44,379 bases of DNA. Source: Rhodothermales bacterium (GTDB lineage Bacteria; Bacteroidota; Rhodothermia; Rhodothermales; JANQRZ01). A model generated the notes under the pieces. The model made no database searches. It was given only the letters and a program-made list of their open reading frames with translations, and was not told the DNA's origin. Location of the stretch: assembly GCA_039944855.1 (NCBI GenBank), contig JBDUXZ010000041.1, forward strand, positions 1 through 44,379, read 5' to 3'. A program made the translations under genes and the position numbers. Of this stretch, positions 23,809-32,258 are shown one piece after another. Each line of letters opens with the position of its first letter. Positions within the stretch are counted from its first letter, which is position 1.

Positions 23809-24417
23809 CTACAGCACGAGCGCGACGAGCACCGCCACGACGGCCGCCGCGATCACGACGAAGTCGAGCGCGAACGCGGCCACGAGCGCGAGCACGAACG
23901 GCAGGCTCGCCAGCCGCGCCGCCCGCGCGAGCGCGACCGTCCGCGCGAATGTCCCGCGCGAGTCGCCCATCACCCCGCGCAGCCGCCACAGCACGCCGAC
24001 GAACCCGAACAGCCGCCGCGACCGCTTCGACTCGCCGGGACGAACGACGTCGGCCGCGCCCGTCGCCGCCTCCGCCGCCGAGTCGCGGACCTGCCCCGGC
24101 AGCGCCCGGAGCCGGTTCGGGAGGTCGAGCACCTCGTTGAGGGTGAGCACGGCGAGGAGCGTCCCCGCAGCCGGGACGAGCAAGATGCCGAGCGCCACGA
24201 CTGCCGCCGCCGTCCGCACCGTGAGCGGCCACAGCACGCCGCCGAAGAGCACGAGCCACAGCACGACGGCCGCCACGGCCGAGACGATCCCGACGCCTCG
24301 AACCTTCCCGATCACCCCGCGCACGAGCGGAAGCACGCCGCGCAGCCGATCCGTGATGCCGGCCGGGGATTCCGGTAGGACGGGCGGAGACGGAGACGAA
24401 GTGGGCACGGGTTTCAT
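23809..24417 (-). CDS. small integral membrane protein, unknown
   Basis: 202 residues from ATG 24417 (MKPVPTSSPSPPVLP). A cytoplasmic Pro-rich start leads to two close hydrophobic segments (VSAVAAVVLWLVLFGGVLW and VVALGILLVPAAGTLLAVL), a hydrophilic middle with LPNRLRALPGQVRDSAAEAATG, and a long C-terminal hydrophobic stretch (FVLALVAAFALDFVVIAAAVVAVLVALVL) that could form a hairpin of two helices. Four transmembrane segments are expected. A GTG one codon earlier is equally in frame. No family recognised; the divergent neighbour is the CoA-binding protein. Confidence 0.65.
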   Translation of the reverse strand: MKPVPTSSPSPPVLPESPAGITDRLRGVLPLVRGVIGKVRGVGIVSAVAAVVLWLVLFGGVLWPLTVRTAAAVVALGILLVPAAGTLLAVLTLNEVLDLPNRLRALPGQVRDSAAEAATGAADVVRPGESKRSRRLFGFVGVLWRLRGVMGDSRGTFARTVALARAARLASLPFVLALVAAFALDFVVIAAAVVAVLVALVL

Positions 24418-24531
24418 CACAGCAAGGTCAAAGCGCCGAACGGCAAGGGTCGCGCATCACGCATCACGCATCGGGAATCTAATCTCCGCCGCGACGTACA
24501 ATCGGCCCATCTCCCACACGCCGCCCCTCTC

Positions 24532-24942
24532 ATGGATTTCCAGACCCTCTTCGCCGCCGCCCGCACGATCGCCGTCGTCGGCTGCTCGCCGCGCGCAACG
24601 CGGACGAGCCACCGCATCGCCCGCTACCTGCAGGACGCCGGCTACACCGTCGTCCCGATCAACCCTCACCACGACGAGCTCCTCGGCGTCCCGTGCTACC
24701 CTGATTTGCTCTCCATCCCGGAGGACACCCACATCGACATCGTCAACGTGTACCGGCAGCCGCGCTTCACCGAAGGCGTCGTGCAAGACGCCGTGGACCG
24801 GAACGAACGCACGCAGGAGAACCCGGTGATCTGGACTCAGCTCGGCGTCTCGTCGCAGGAGGCAAAAGGGCTCGCCGCCGCCCACGACCTGCCCTACGTC
24901 ACGAACCGCTGCATCATGGTCGAGCACGCCCGCTTCTTCTGA
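24532..24942 (+). CDS. CoA-binding domain protein (YccU-like)
   Basis: 136 residues. The single-domain fold resembles the CoA-binding domain of succinyl-CoA synthetase alpha subunit: TIAVVGCSPRATRTSHRIARYLQDAGYTVVPINP with a Gly-Cys-Ser-Pro phosphate loop, then HIDIVNVYRQP, VIWTQLGVSSQEA, and the C-terminal NRCIMVEHARFF, which is characteristic of the YccU family. Its biochemical role is not established; a CoA- or nucleotide-binding switch is inferred. It is alone on the plus strand, divergent from the membrane protein gene and convergent with the cyclase gene, whose end lies 23 bases after this stop. Confidence 0.9.
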   Translation: MDFQTLFAAARTIAVVGCSPRATRTSHRIARYLQDAGYTVVPINPHHDELLGVPCYPDLLSIPEDTHIDIVNVYRQPRFTEGVVQDAVDRNERTQENPVIWTQLGVSSQEAKGLAAAHDLPYVTNRCIMVEHARFF

Positions 24943-24965
24943 ACTGGCCTCGGCGCTCCGCTGCG

Positions 24966-26204
24966 TCACGCCAGCCGGTACAGCACGACCGGCTCCTGCC
25001 GCCCCCGCACCTCGACCGCGCCGAGCGCTTCGGCCTCCAGCGCCTCATCCCCGGCCGCGCGCCACACCGCCTCGGACGCCAGCACCGCCGAGTCGAAGTC
25101 TTTGTTCAGCCCTTCGATCCGCGCTGCGAGGTTCACCACGTCGCCGGTGACTTTGTACTCCCGGTGAACCTTCGACCCCACGAGCCCGGCGACCACCTCG
25201 CCCGCGTGCAGCCCGATCCCAACCCGCGTCGGTGCGACGGCTCCGCTCTCGACGGCGGACCGCAGCCGCTCGACGATCTCGAGCGCCGCGTGGACGGCGT
25301 TGCGGCAGTCGTTCCCGCGCGAGACGGGCGCGCCGAAGATCGCCATGAACCCGTCGCCGAGGAGCTGGTGCACGATCCCGTGGTGCCGGGTCACCGCCTC
25401 GATCATGAACCAGAGCAGGCCGTTGAGGTAGTCCACCACGGCCTCCGGCTCGGCCTGCTCGGCGAACGCCGTGAAGTCGCGTACGTCGAGAAACATCACG
25501 CATACGGACTGCCGCTGCGGGACCACGTCGGCCTCGCCCCCCATCAGCGCGTCCACGACGGCTGGGTCCGTGTGCTGCCCGAACACCCGCCGCACCCGCT
25601 CCCCCTCCTCCCGCACGCGGGCGTTCTCGATCACCTGCGCCGACTGCGCCGCGAGGATCGCCAGCAGCCGCTCGTCCTCGGCGCTGAAGCCCTCGTCGCC
25701 GCGCTTGTTGAACACCGTCAGCACGCCGATGAGCCCAGCGCGAACGAGGAGCGGGACGCTGAGGACGGTGCGGACGGCCGGGGCCCAGTCCTGCGGGCTG
25801 AAGCGGTCGTCCGTCGCGGGGTCGTCCACGCGGATGGGCTTCTTGTACCAGTGCATCCAGCCGAGGAGAACCGCGCTCGGCCGGAACGCCTCGCCCTCGC
25901 TGGAGCGGACCGACGTGCGCACGACCGTCCGGTTGTCGTCCGACCGCGCGGCATCGACGAGCGTAACCGTCCCCTGCCCGGCCCCAACGGCTCCCATCCC
26001 CTCACGCACGATGCGGCGCAGGATCGTGCCCAGATCCCGCGCCGCCCCCAGCGCCGCCGCGACCTCGTTTAGCAGCGCCAACTCCTGGACAGAGCGGCGG
26101 AGACTTTTATTCTCTCGTCGGATTGCTTCAGGATCGACCTCCACGATTGCTTCCTCACTGTTTCCGATATTCGTGTCATCGCTCCAACTCATCACGCTCG
26201 TCAT
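24966..26204 (-). CDS. GAF domain class III nucleotidyl cyclase
   Basis: 412 residues from ATG 26204; ATG 26192 (MSWSDDTN) is an alternative. A coiled start (RRENKSLRRSVQELALLNEVAAAL) leads to a GAF domain at about 45-195, and the cyclase catalytic domain at about 230-370. Both metal-binding Asp are present: Asp240 in VMFLDVRDF and Asp284 in HQLLGDGFMA. The transition-state Asn358 and Arg362 lie in VVNLAARIE. The adenine-recognising Lys, usual in xDKFIGD, is Gln here (HQLLGD), so base specificity is uncertain. The domain should make cAMP or cGMP; a GAF ligand would control it. Its start lies inside the last codons of the preceding AT-richer gene, implying translational coupling. Confidence 0.9.
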   Translation of the reverse strand: MTSVMSWSDDTNIGNSEEAIVEVDPEAIRRENKSLRRSVQELALLNEVAAALGAARDLGTILRRIVREGMGAVGAGQGTVTLVDAARSDDNRTVVRTSVRSSEGEAFRPSAVLLGWMHWYKKPIRVDDPATDDRFSPQDWAPAVRTVLSVPLLVRAGLIGVLTVFNKRGDEGFSAEDERLLAILAAQSAQVIENARVREEGERVRRVFGQHTDPAVVDALMGGEADVVPQRQSVCVMFLDVRDFTAFAEQAEPEAVVDYLNGLLWFMIEAVTRHHGIVHQLLGDGFMAIFGAPVSRGNDCRNAVHAALEIVERLRSAVESGAVAPTRVGIGLHAGEVVAGLVGSKVHREYKVTGDVVNLAARIEGLNKDFDSAVLASEAVWRAAGDEALEAEALGAVEVRGRQEPVVLYRLA

Positions 26205-26853
26205 TGAATGCGCGATCGATATCGAAGAGTGATGTCGACCCCACGGACAGAATTTTTGCCGTTGAACTACCCTGAATGACGAGGGTTATTTCGTACAAAC
26301 CAGGCGGCAGTTCGACATCTGTAGGCAAGCCCACAATATCGTCCGAGACGAAATCACTAGTAGACAGAGGCCTTATCACCAACTCCGCACTTCCCTTTTC
26401 ATAGCTATCAGTATCGAAGGTGATAGAAGCGTATTCTTGGCGAGCCTCAATGTTACTCATCGCTATTATCTCTTCGAATCGTATGCGCGGCCTTGCATCT
26501 TGCCCATTATCACCACAATTCGAACAGAATACCTCAGCCTCCTCTCCATCGCAATCGGCTAATATTTGATACTCAAACTCCTCCTCGTCGTAACCTGTTG
26601 TCACGTTGAAATCATAAGACTTATTCCGACCTTTTATTACCTCAAAACGCGAATCCATTCCTTTGAAATACTTCTCTTCCCCATTCAGCATCACGACTGT
26701 AGCGGTCTCTGCGTCACATTCATCTGCAATCCTCCACGTTATTCCATCTATCTTATTTGTTCCACGCTGTCTTCGATCATAAGCTGTGGTACCGACCAAG
26801 TTCGCTGTCAGATTGGGGCATGAGCCTGTGATGGTGACTATCCGTTTGGGCAC
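26176..26853 (-). CDS. AT-richer protein of unknown function in kinase-cyclase cluster
   Basis: 225 residues from GTG 26853, decided by a near-perfect ribosome binding site 7 bases before it (26861-26868). The composition drops sharply here; one sampled 60-base stretch is 42 percent GC in a genome near 65-70. The protein is acidic with a mixed beta pattern: IVTITGSCPNLTANLVG, ITWRIADECDAETATVVMLNGEEKYFKG, YDFNVTTGYDEEEFEYQILADCDG, then a Cys pair CSNCGD, and a second beta region PPGLYEITLVIQGSSTAKI. The order suggests one or two beta-sandwich domains, perhaps cupredoxin-like, but no copper-ligand set is visible and I do not name a family. Its end overlaps the cyclase start by 29 bases. Recent transfer is possible. 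Confidence 0.65.
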   Translation of the reverse strand: MPKRIVTITGSCPNLTANLVGTTAYDRRQRGTNKIDGITWRIADECDAETATVVMLNGEEKYFKGMDSRFEVIKGRNKSYDFNVTTGYDEEEFEYQILADCDGEEAEVFCSNCGDNGQDARPRIRFEEIIAMSNIEARQEYASITFDTDSYEKGSAELVIRPLSTSDFVSDDIVGLPTDVELPPGLYEITLVIQGSSTAKILSVGSTSLFDIDRAFNDERDELER

Positions 26854-26860
26854 GACTTCA

Positions 26861-26868
26861 ACCTCCTT
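26861..26868 (-). promoter_or_regulatory. near-consensus Shine-Dalgarno before the GTG at 26853
   Basis: Minus-strand AAGGAGGT lies 7 bases upstream of GTG 26853. It matches the anti-Shine-Dalgarno perfectly at eight bases. Other starts in the window show weak or no such site, as is normal for this branch, so this one stands out and supports the GTG start. Confidence 0.75.
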
Positions 26869-26893
26869 CTAGGTGTGGGGATGTATCATGAGT

Positions 26894-29659
26894 CTAAGAT
26901 TCAGAGCGTATGGCCGCACGGTACCTCGGATCGGTTATCAGGTCACGAAGCGCAGGTTCCTGCTCAAGCTCCGTATCGGGATACCCTCGGGATAACGCCT
27001 CGGCTACCCACCGAAGCGCTTGGTCACGCCGACCAAGTCGCTCGTAGAGGACAGCGACGCGCTGCGCGAGGTACATGTCGCTCGACACGTTGACATTCAC
27101 TTCGTCCAGCAAGGAACTAGCCCGCGCATTCTCTCCTATTTCAAGGTGATACATGGCGAGATCCGAGAGCACTTCGGGGTTCGACGGAGCGACGCGTCTC
27201 ACTTCCTCTGCTGTTTCAATAGCGTGGCGGTACGCTCTCTCTGCTTCAGTGGAATGCCCTCTCATCAAGCTGTACACATCGCCGAGGTTACCCCACACGG
27301 TGTACTCGCTGTCATTGTGTTGCAAGGCCCGCTCGTAGGCCTGAGCGGCCATTGCATAGTCTTCTTCGTAATAACTGGCATCTCCCAATCGAGCGTAAGC
27401 CCTGTAACTCGGCCTGACATCCAAGCTTCGCTGTGCCCACAAGCGGGCATTCTCGAAATCTCCCCTATAGAGGTAGCTTGTAGCGAGGCCCTCGTAACCT
27501 CGAACGTCGTCCGGTGCAAGGTCAATCACTTGCTCGAACTGGTGAATTGCCTCCTCCAAGCGACCAGATTCTATGTAGAGGTACCCGAGGTCATTGCGAG
27601 GTTGCCACCTGCTTGGTTGCAAGTCAATGGCTGTCTGGTAGAACCTCTCTGCTTCCTCTGTGCGCTGAAGCTTTCTGTACGAAGATGCAAGACCGTGGTA
27701 CATCCTGGCATCGTCTGGTTCCAACTCCACTCCAATTCTAAACTGGTTAACCGCAGCCGAATAGTCGCCTGTAATGTTGTAGAGCAACCCCAGCGTGATT
27801 CGCACAGCCGCAAGGCGGTTGGAAAGCCTGAGGGCGTGGCGGCTGTGTTGCTCAGCCAGACGAATCACCTCCGGATCCTGGGTGGACTGGTACTTCCGCA
27901 CATAGGCCTCTCCCAGACCTGCGTGGGCGAGGGCGTAGAGCGAGTCGTCTTCGAGTGCCCATAGAAAAGCCTGAATAGCAGTCCTTATGTTCTCTGGTCG
28001 GTCGAACCGCTCCAATGCTGCTGTTCCTTTCAGGTACCACTCATACGCTTCGCTATCCGCCGTACCGCCAGCGGTGAGCATGCTCTGCCGCTCCTCAGAG
28101 AGCGGGACCCCGAGCATATCAGCGAGCGTGGCGAGCGCGCGTTGATGAAGAACGGGTAAGCGGTTCGCCGACTCCGAAAGACGCTCGGTGTGGAGTTGGC
28201 GGAGGGTGCGTGCATCGATCATGTTGAGCGTAAGGTGAGCCTGCTCGCCCTCTCGCTGGAAGTCCCCGCTGACGACGACGCCCACGCCGAACCGTTCGCG
28301 AGCCTCGGCGGCGGTCTTGATCTCCCGCATTTCGCTGGCCGGAACGACGGTGATGGGCCGCTCGGCGTGAGAGCCGAGTTGGGTCAACAGGCTCGTCAGT
28401 GTGAGCGTCAGGCCCTCACCCACCGAGGCTTCGGCTGCGGGGCTCATGAGCGGGAGCACGGCGAGGTGCTGCACGTCCGGCCCGCTGCCACCTAGCCAGG
28501 CTGTCGCGGCGGTGCGGAGGGGCGAGAGGGCGAGGACGAGCAGGAGCGCGAGGCCCCCGAGCCCGAACGCGAGGCGGCGGGTGCGGCGCGACACGCGGCG
28601 CGACGGGTGCGCGGCGGGTGCGCCCAGCCGCAGCCGTTCGAGGTCCACTTCGACCTCCTCAGCCGAGGGGTAGCGGAGGTCGGGGTCTTTCTCGAGGCAT
28701 CGCCGGACGATCTCGGCGAGCGGGTCCGGCACGTCGTCGCGGTCGAGCGGGGCGGGCGCTTCGTGGAGGACGGCGTAGAGCAGTGCGGCCTCGTAGTCGC
28801 CGCGGAAGGGGCGCCGGCCGGTGAGCATCTCGTAGAGCACGACGCCGAGCGCCCACACGTCGGAGCGGGCCTCCGGGGCGCCGCGCAGGTGCTCGGGGCT
28901 CATGTACGCGGCGGTCCCGAGCGTGTCGCCGGTGCCGGTGAGGTCGGAGTCGGCGACGCGGGCGATGCCGAAGTCGAGGATCTTGACCTCCTCGTCTTCG
29001 GTGACGAGGACGTTCGAGGGCTTCACGTCGCGGTGGACGATGCCGTGGCGGTGGGCAGCGGCGAGGCCACGCGCCATGCGGACGGCGATGCGGACGGCGT
29101 CGTCCACGGCGAGGGGGCCGCGCTCGATCCGGTTCTCGAGTGTCTCGCCGTCGTAGCAGGCGAGGGCGAGGTAGAGCCGGCCGTCGTCGGTCTCGCCGAT
29201 CTCGTAGACCGTGCAGATGTTGGGGTGGTCGAGCGCGCTGGCCGCCTGCGCTTCCCGCTCTAGCCGCGCCCGCGCCCGCTTGTCGGCGCTGAGTTGGGGC
29301 GAGAGAAACTTCAGCGCGACCGGCCGCTTGAGCCGGGTGTCCTGCGCGCGGTAGACGATCCCCATCGCCCCGCGCCCTAGCTCTTCGAGCAGGCAGTACG
29401 GCCCGACGATCTCGCCGAGGATCAGGCTATCGCCCGAGCCGAGCCCGCCCGAGCCTACTCGGGACGGCGGCGGCGATCCGGTGAGCGGCTCGCCGCGTTC
29501 GTGGCGATCGAGGAGGGCCTGGAGCTGCTCCCGCAGCCGTGGGTCTTCCCGGCCGACCCGTTCGAGCCGGGCCGTGCGCCGTTCGGGGTCGAGCCCGACG
29601 ACTTCGGCGAAGAGGCGCTGGACGTGCCGCCAGCGTTTATGGGACGCGGAGACTTCCAT
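26894..29659 (-). CDS. Ser/Thr protein kinase with membrane anchor and TPR sensor domain
   Basis: 921 residues. The kinase domain (about 85-350) has all key motifs: Gly loop LGRGAMGIVYRA, Lys117 in VALKF, HRDVKPSNV (His209-Asp211), and DFG at 229-231, followed by TAAYMSPEHLRG. One transmembrane helix follows at about 373-391 (FGLGGLALLLVLALSPL). The outer part has a LPLMSPAAEASVGEGLTLTLTSLL region of the FlgO-like/TolB-N type seen in such kinases, then about eight TPRs with the typical ...YNITGDYSAAVNQFRIGVELEPDDA pattern. The N-terminal 80 residues (LFAEVVGLDPERRTARLERV) are typical of this kinase class. GC falls in the TPR half (27.0-28.1 kb), suggesting a later-acquired or faster-evolving part. 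The unknown gene and cyclase follow downstream. Confidence 0.93.
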   Translation of the reverse strand: MEVSASHKRWRHVQRLFAEVVGLDPERRTARLERVGREDPRLREQLQALLDRHERGEPLTGSPPPSRVGSGGLGSGDSLILGEIVGPYCLLEELGRGAMGIVYRAQDTRLKRPVALKFLSPQLSADKRARARLEREAQAASALDHPNICTVYEIGETDDGRLYLALACYDGETLENRIERGPLAVDDAVRIAVRMARGLAAAHRHGIVHRDVKPSNVLVTEDEEVKILDFGIARVADSDLTGTGDTLGTAAYMSPEHLRGAPEARSDVWALGVVLYEMLTGRRPFRGDYEAALLYAVLHEAPAPLDRDDVPDPLAEIVRRCLEKDPDLRYPSAEEVEVDLERLRLGAPAAHPSRRVSRRTRRLAFGLGGLALLLVLALSPLRTAATAWLGGSGPDVQHLAVLPLMSPAAEASVGEGLTLTLTSLLTQLGSHAERPITVVPASEMREIKTAAEARERFGVGVVVSGDFQREGEQAHLTLNMIDARTLRQLHTERLSESANRLPVLHQRALATLADMLGVPLSEERQSMLTAGGTADSEAYEWYLKGTAALERFDRPENIRTAIQAFLWALEDDSLYALAHAGLGEAYVRKYQSTQDPEVIRLAEQHSRHALRLSNRLAAVRITLGLLYNITGDYSAAVNQFRIGVELEPDDARMYHGLASSYRKLQRTEEAERFYQTAIDLQPSRWQPRNDLGYLYIESGRLEEAIHQFEQVIDLAPDDVRGYEGLATSYLYRGDFENARLWAQRSLDVRPSYRAYARLGDASYYEEDYAMAAQAYERALQHNDSEYTVWGNLGDVYSLMRGHSTEAERAYRHAIETAEEVRRVAPSNPEVLSDLAMYHLEIGENARASSLLDEVNVNVSSDMYLAQRVAVLYERLGRRDQALRWVAEALSRGYPDTELEQEPALRDLITDPRYRAAIRSES

Positions 29660-29727
29660 CGGTGCCGGGAGCGCGCACGAGGGGAACCCGATGCGCAGTC
29701 ACAATCCTGTGAGAAGAGCCGCCACAA

Positions 29728-29750
29728 GTAACGGATAACACACCCGTTAC
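29728..29750. promoter_or_regulatory. inverted repeat in the kinase promoter region
   Basis: GTAACGG (29728-29734) and CCGTTAC (29744-29750) form perfect 7-base inverted arms with a 9-base AT-rich spacer, 69 bases upstream of the kinase ATG. The dyad suits a dimeric repressor or activator. On the minus strand a TTG and a TACTTGTG further on could form a promoter overlapping the dyad. Confidence 0.45.
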
Positions 29751-29819
29751 GCAAGGGCACCGGCAACCTCACCCGCGGAACACCTTGCTGGCTCGTCGGC
29801 TACTCCCCTCTGCCGTACG

Positions 29820-30485
29820 CTACCCCTCGTCGCTCGTCAGCCGCTCAAAGCGCTCGATCTCCTGCCGCAGCCGCTCGCGCATCGGATCGAGCCGCGGATC
29901 GATGAAAGCCTCGGACGTATCGAGGACCGTGCGGAAGAACCACCGCTGCTCGTCGGGGCCGGCCGAGAGCTTTCGGTTCGTGGGCCCATCGGCGAAGATG
30001 TTCACCCCGGACTGGATGCCCTGGTTCATCGTCCACGCGTTGTGGAGCTTGTCGGCGAGCGAGATCGCAGCCACCTCGGGCGTGGCCGCACGTAGGGTTT
30101 CGACGTAGGCATCCTTCCGCACACGCCACGGGAGATGCTTGCCGTCTGGCCCGCGCTGCGGCTCGGTGACGCCGAGCACGCGCTCGGCCACGCCCTCGCC
30201 CACGAGGTCGGCGAGCCGCTCGAACGTGAGGGTGTGCCGGAACTGGTTGCCGTCTTCGAGCGCGTCGTGGAGAAAGGCGGCGGCGACGGTCTCGTCGTCC
30301 CATCCCGCCCGCTGGACCGTGAGGGCGACGGCAGTCAGGTGGGCCATCACGGGGATGCGCAGCGCGACCTCCGGCGGCGGGTCGAACGGGTGCGCGCGCC
30401 AGCGGCTCTTGCGGTACGTCCGGTCGTGCCACTCGGCGGCGAGTTCGATGGCGCGCTCGACGAGGGGCGAGAAGAGCGGCGTCAT
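29820..30485 (-). CDS. SpoT-like HD hydrolase
   Basis: 221 residues. HD-family metal site residues are seen in order: AHLTAVAL (first His), FLHDALEDG (HDxxED, the RelA/SpoT hydrolase signature), and ISLADKLHNAWTM (the Asp-x-x-His-Asn motif). The helix pattern matches the hydrolase domain of SpoT and of small alarmone hydrolases (MESH1), but is longer, with a C-terminal extension (DPMRERLRQEIERFERL). Breaking down (p)ppGpp or a related phosphorylated nucleotide is inferred. Its ATG overlaps the bshC stop in ATGA, so the two are translationally coupled. It is the last gene of the run from hisD. Confidence 0.85.
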   Translation of the reverse strand: MTPLFSPLVERAIELAAEWHDRTYRKSRWRAHPFDPPPEVALRIPVMAHLTAVALTVQRAGWDDETVAAAFLHDALEDGNQFRHTLTFERLADLVGEGVAERVLGVTEPQRGPDGKHLPWRVRKDAYVETLRAATPEVAAISLADKLHNAWTMNQGIQSGVNIFADGPTNRKLSAGPDEQRWFFRTVLDTSEAFIDPRLDPMRERLRQEIERFERLTSDEG

Positions 30486-32122
30486 AGTTCGATCACTTGG
30501 TGCGCGGTCGTGTCGAGGTCGAGCCCGTCGAGCCAGCGGGCGACGAGATCGGGGCCGTACTTGTTGACGAAGTAGAGCGCCGAGAGCGACCGTTCCTGCA
30601 ACTTCCCCGTCGGGTAGAGCCCGGCCTGCGCTTTGTCGAGTTGGTCGCGGACGACGTCGTGGTTCCGCTTCTCGGCACGGACGACGCGGTCCTGAAACGC
30701 GGCGAGTTCTTTTTGCAGCGCGGCCCGCGTCGCGTCAGCCGACTTCGCGAGCGTCGCATCCACGTTTGCGGCGACGGGCTTGAGCGCGTTCATCGCTTCG
30801 TGCAGCGCCCGCGTCGCAGCGCCGAACGCACCCTCCACGTCGTGCTCGGAGAGGGCGAGGACGAGGCGGCGGTGGAGCCCTTCGAGGTCGCCGTCGAGGT
30901 CGGCGACGGTGAGGTCGTAGCGGTCGAGCACCTTCTGCACCTTGCTCTCGATGAGCGTGACGCTCGCGCGCGGATACACGACGGGCATCGGCACACCGAA
31001 GGCGTCGTAGACGCCGCGCAGTTGGGCGTAGTACGAGGTCTCCCCCGGCCCGGCGACGTAGGCCGCCGTCGGGAGCAGCCGGTCTTCGAGGACCGGCCGG
31101 AGGACGACGTTGGGGCTGAACCGCTCGGGCTCGGCGTCCAGCAATTTCAGTAGCTCGGCTTTGGAATACCGCCGGTCGAGCCCGCGCAGCGTGAACCCGC
31201 CGTCGTCGGGGTCGAGCGTGTAGCGGCCCTCGTCCTCCATCAGGAAGAGGTTGACTGGGAGGGGCGTCACCTGCGTGTGGAAGGCCGCGCCGACCTCGTC
31301 GCTCGTGGCCTTCAGCCGCTCGAACGTCTCGGCGTGGCGCTCGATCTCCTGCCGGAAGACGGGCGCGGCGAGCCGCTTGAGCCGGGCGTCGTCGGAGGAG
31401 ATGAACACGAGCCCACTGCTGGCGAAGAGCGTCCGCATCAGCCCGGCGAAGGCGTCGCGCATCGTCGCACCGGGGCGGTACGCGGCGCGGACGGCGTCGA
31501 GGAGGGCAGGTGTGAACTCGGTCGGGCGGAGCGCTTCTTCGAGCGCGGCGACAGCCTCCATGATCTCATCGCCGAGCACGCGGCGGCCGACGGGCGTGCG
31601 GTCTTCGGAGGGCGGGAGCGCGATGCGCAGCGGGTCGTTGCCGCTGAGGACGAGCGTGCTGCGGACCTCGTCGAAGTCGTGGTCCTCGCCCGCGAGCCAG
31701 AACACGGGGATGACGGGGCGGCCGGTCTCCTCGGCCGTCTGCCGGGCGAGTTGGACGGCGGTGACGGCTTTGTACACCGTGTAGAGCGGGCCGCCGAAGA
31801 GCCCGAGCTGCTGCCCCGTCACGACGACGGCGCTCTCGGGGTCACGGAGCGCGTCGATGTTCGCACGGACGGCCCCGTCGAGGTTCCCCCACGCCTCGTT
31901 CTGCTCGGTCAAAACGTCGGCGAGCGTCGCGCGGTCGCGGTCGAGCGCGGCAGCGTCGCGTGCCGCCTCCGCGCGTGCCGACGTGTCGCGAAAGTCGTGG
32001 CCGAAGAAGCGGAGCGCGGCCTCGTCCCCCTCGGCGTAGCGGCGGAAGAGCTCGGGAAACCCGTCGAGCCGCTCGAAGGGAAGGCGGCGGGCGGCGAGCG
32101 ACGGTTCGGCGGAGACGGACAT
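30482..32122 (-). CDS. bshC: BshC, putative cysteine-adding enzyme of bacillithiol synthesis
   Basis: 546 residues from ATG 32122 (MSVSAEPSLAARRLPFERLDG); the in-frame start at 32197 adds 25 low-quality residues. BshC adds cysteine to GlcN-malate to give bacillithiol. Family hallmarks are FERLDGFPELFRRYAEGD at the N-terminus, VVVTGQQLGLFGGPLYTVYKAVTAVQLARQ, PVFWLAGEDHDFDEV (near the active site), and the long C-terminal coiled coil QKELAAFQDRVVRAEKRNHD. The family does not use a known catalytic template and the activity in vitro is poorly shown. The end overlaps the HD hydrolase start by 4 bases. bfn lies upstream with a 136-base gap. Confidence 0.93.
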   Translation of the reverse strand: MSVSAEPSLAARRLPFERLDGFPELFRRYAEGDEAALRFFGHDFRDTSARAEAARDAAALDRDRATLADVLTEQNEAWGNLDGAVRANIDALRDPESAVVVTGQQLGLFGGPLYTVYKAVTAVQLARQTAEETGRPVIPVFWLAGEDHDFDEVRSTLVLSGNDPLRIALPPSEDRTPVGRRVLGDEIMEAVAALEEALRPTEFTPALLDAVRAAYRPGATMRDAFAGLMRTLFASSGLVFISSDDARLKRLAAPVFRQEIERHAETFERLKATSDEVGAAFHTQVTPLPVNLFLMEDEGRYTLDPDDGGFTLRGLDRRYSKAELLKLLDAEPERFSPNVVLRPVLEDRLLPTAAYVAGPGETSYYAQLRGVYDAFGVPMPVVYPRASVTLIESKVQKVLDRYDLTVADLDGDLEGLHRRLVLALSEHDVEGAFGAATRALHEAMNALKPVAANVDATLAKSADATRAALQKELAAFQDRVVRAEKRNHDVVRDQLDKAQAGLYPTGKLQERSLSALYFVNKYGPDLVARWLDGLDLDTTAHQVIEL

Positions 32123-32258
32123 GGAGGAGGGGATGAATCGATGAATGGACGAGACGGTGAGCCTGAGTCGTCGTCTCCTCGACCCTTCCACTCTCAACGC
32201 CGAAGCCCCGCACGGGCGCGCGAGGCTTCAGGGGGAGGCTGGGCAGCAGGCGCGCAAC

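Noticed and set aside
29660-29819. Possible tRNA or small gene between kinase and HD genes
   Set aside because: No cloverleaf or T-loop signature and no open frame of note; only the dyad is supported.
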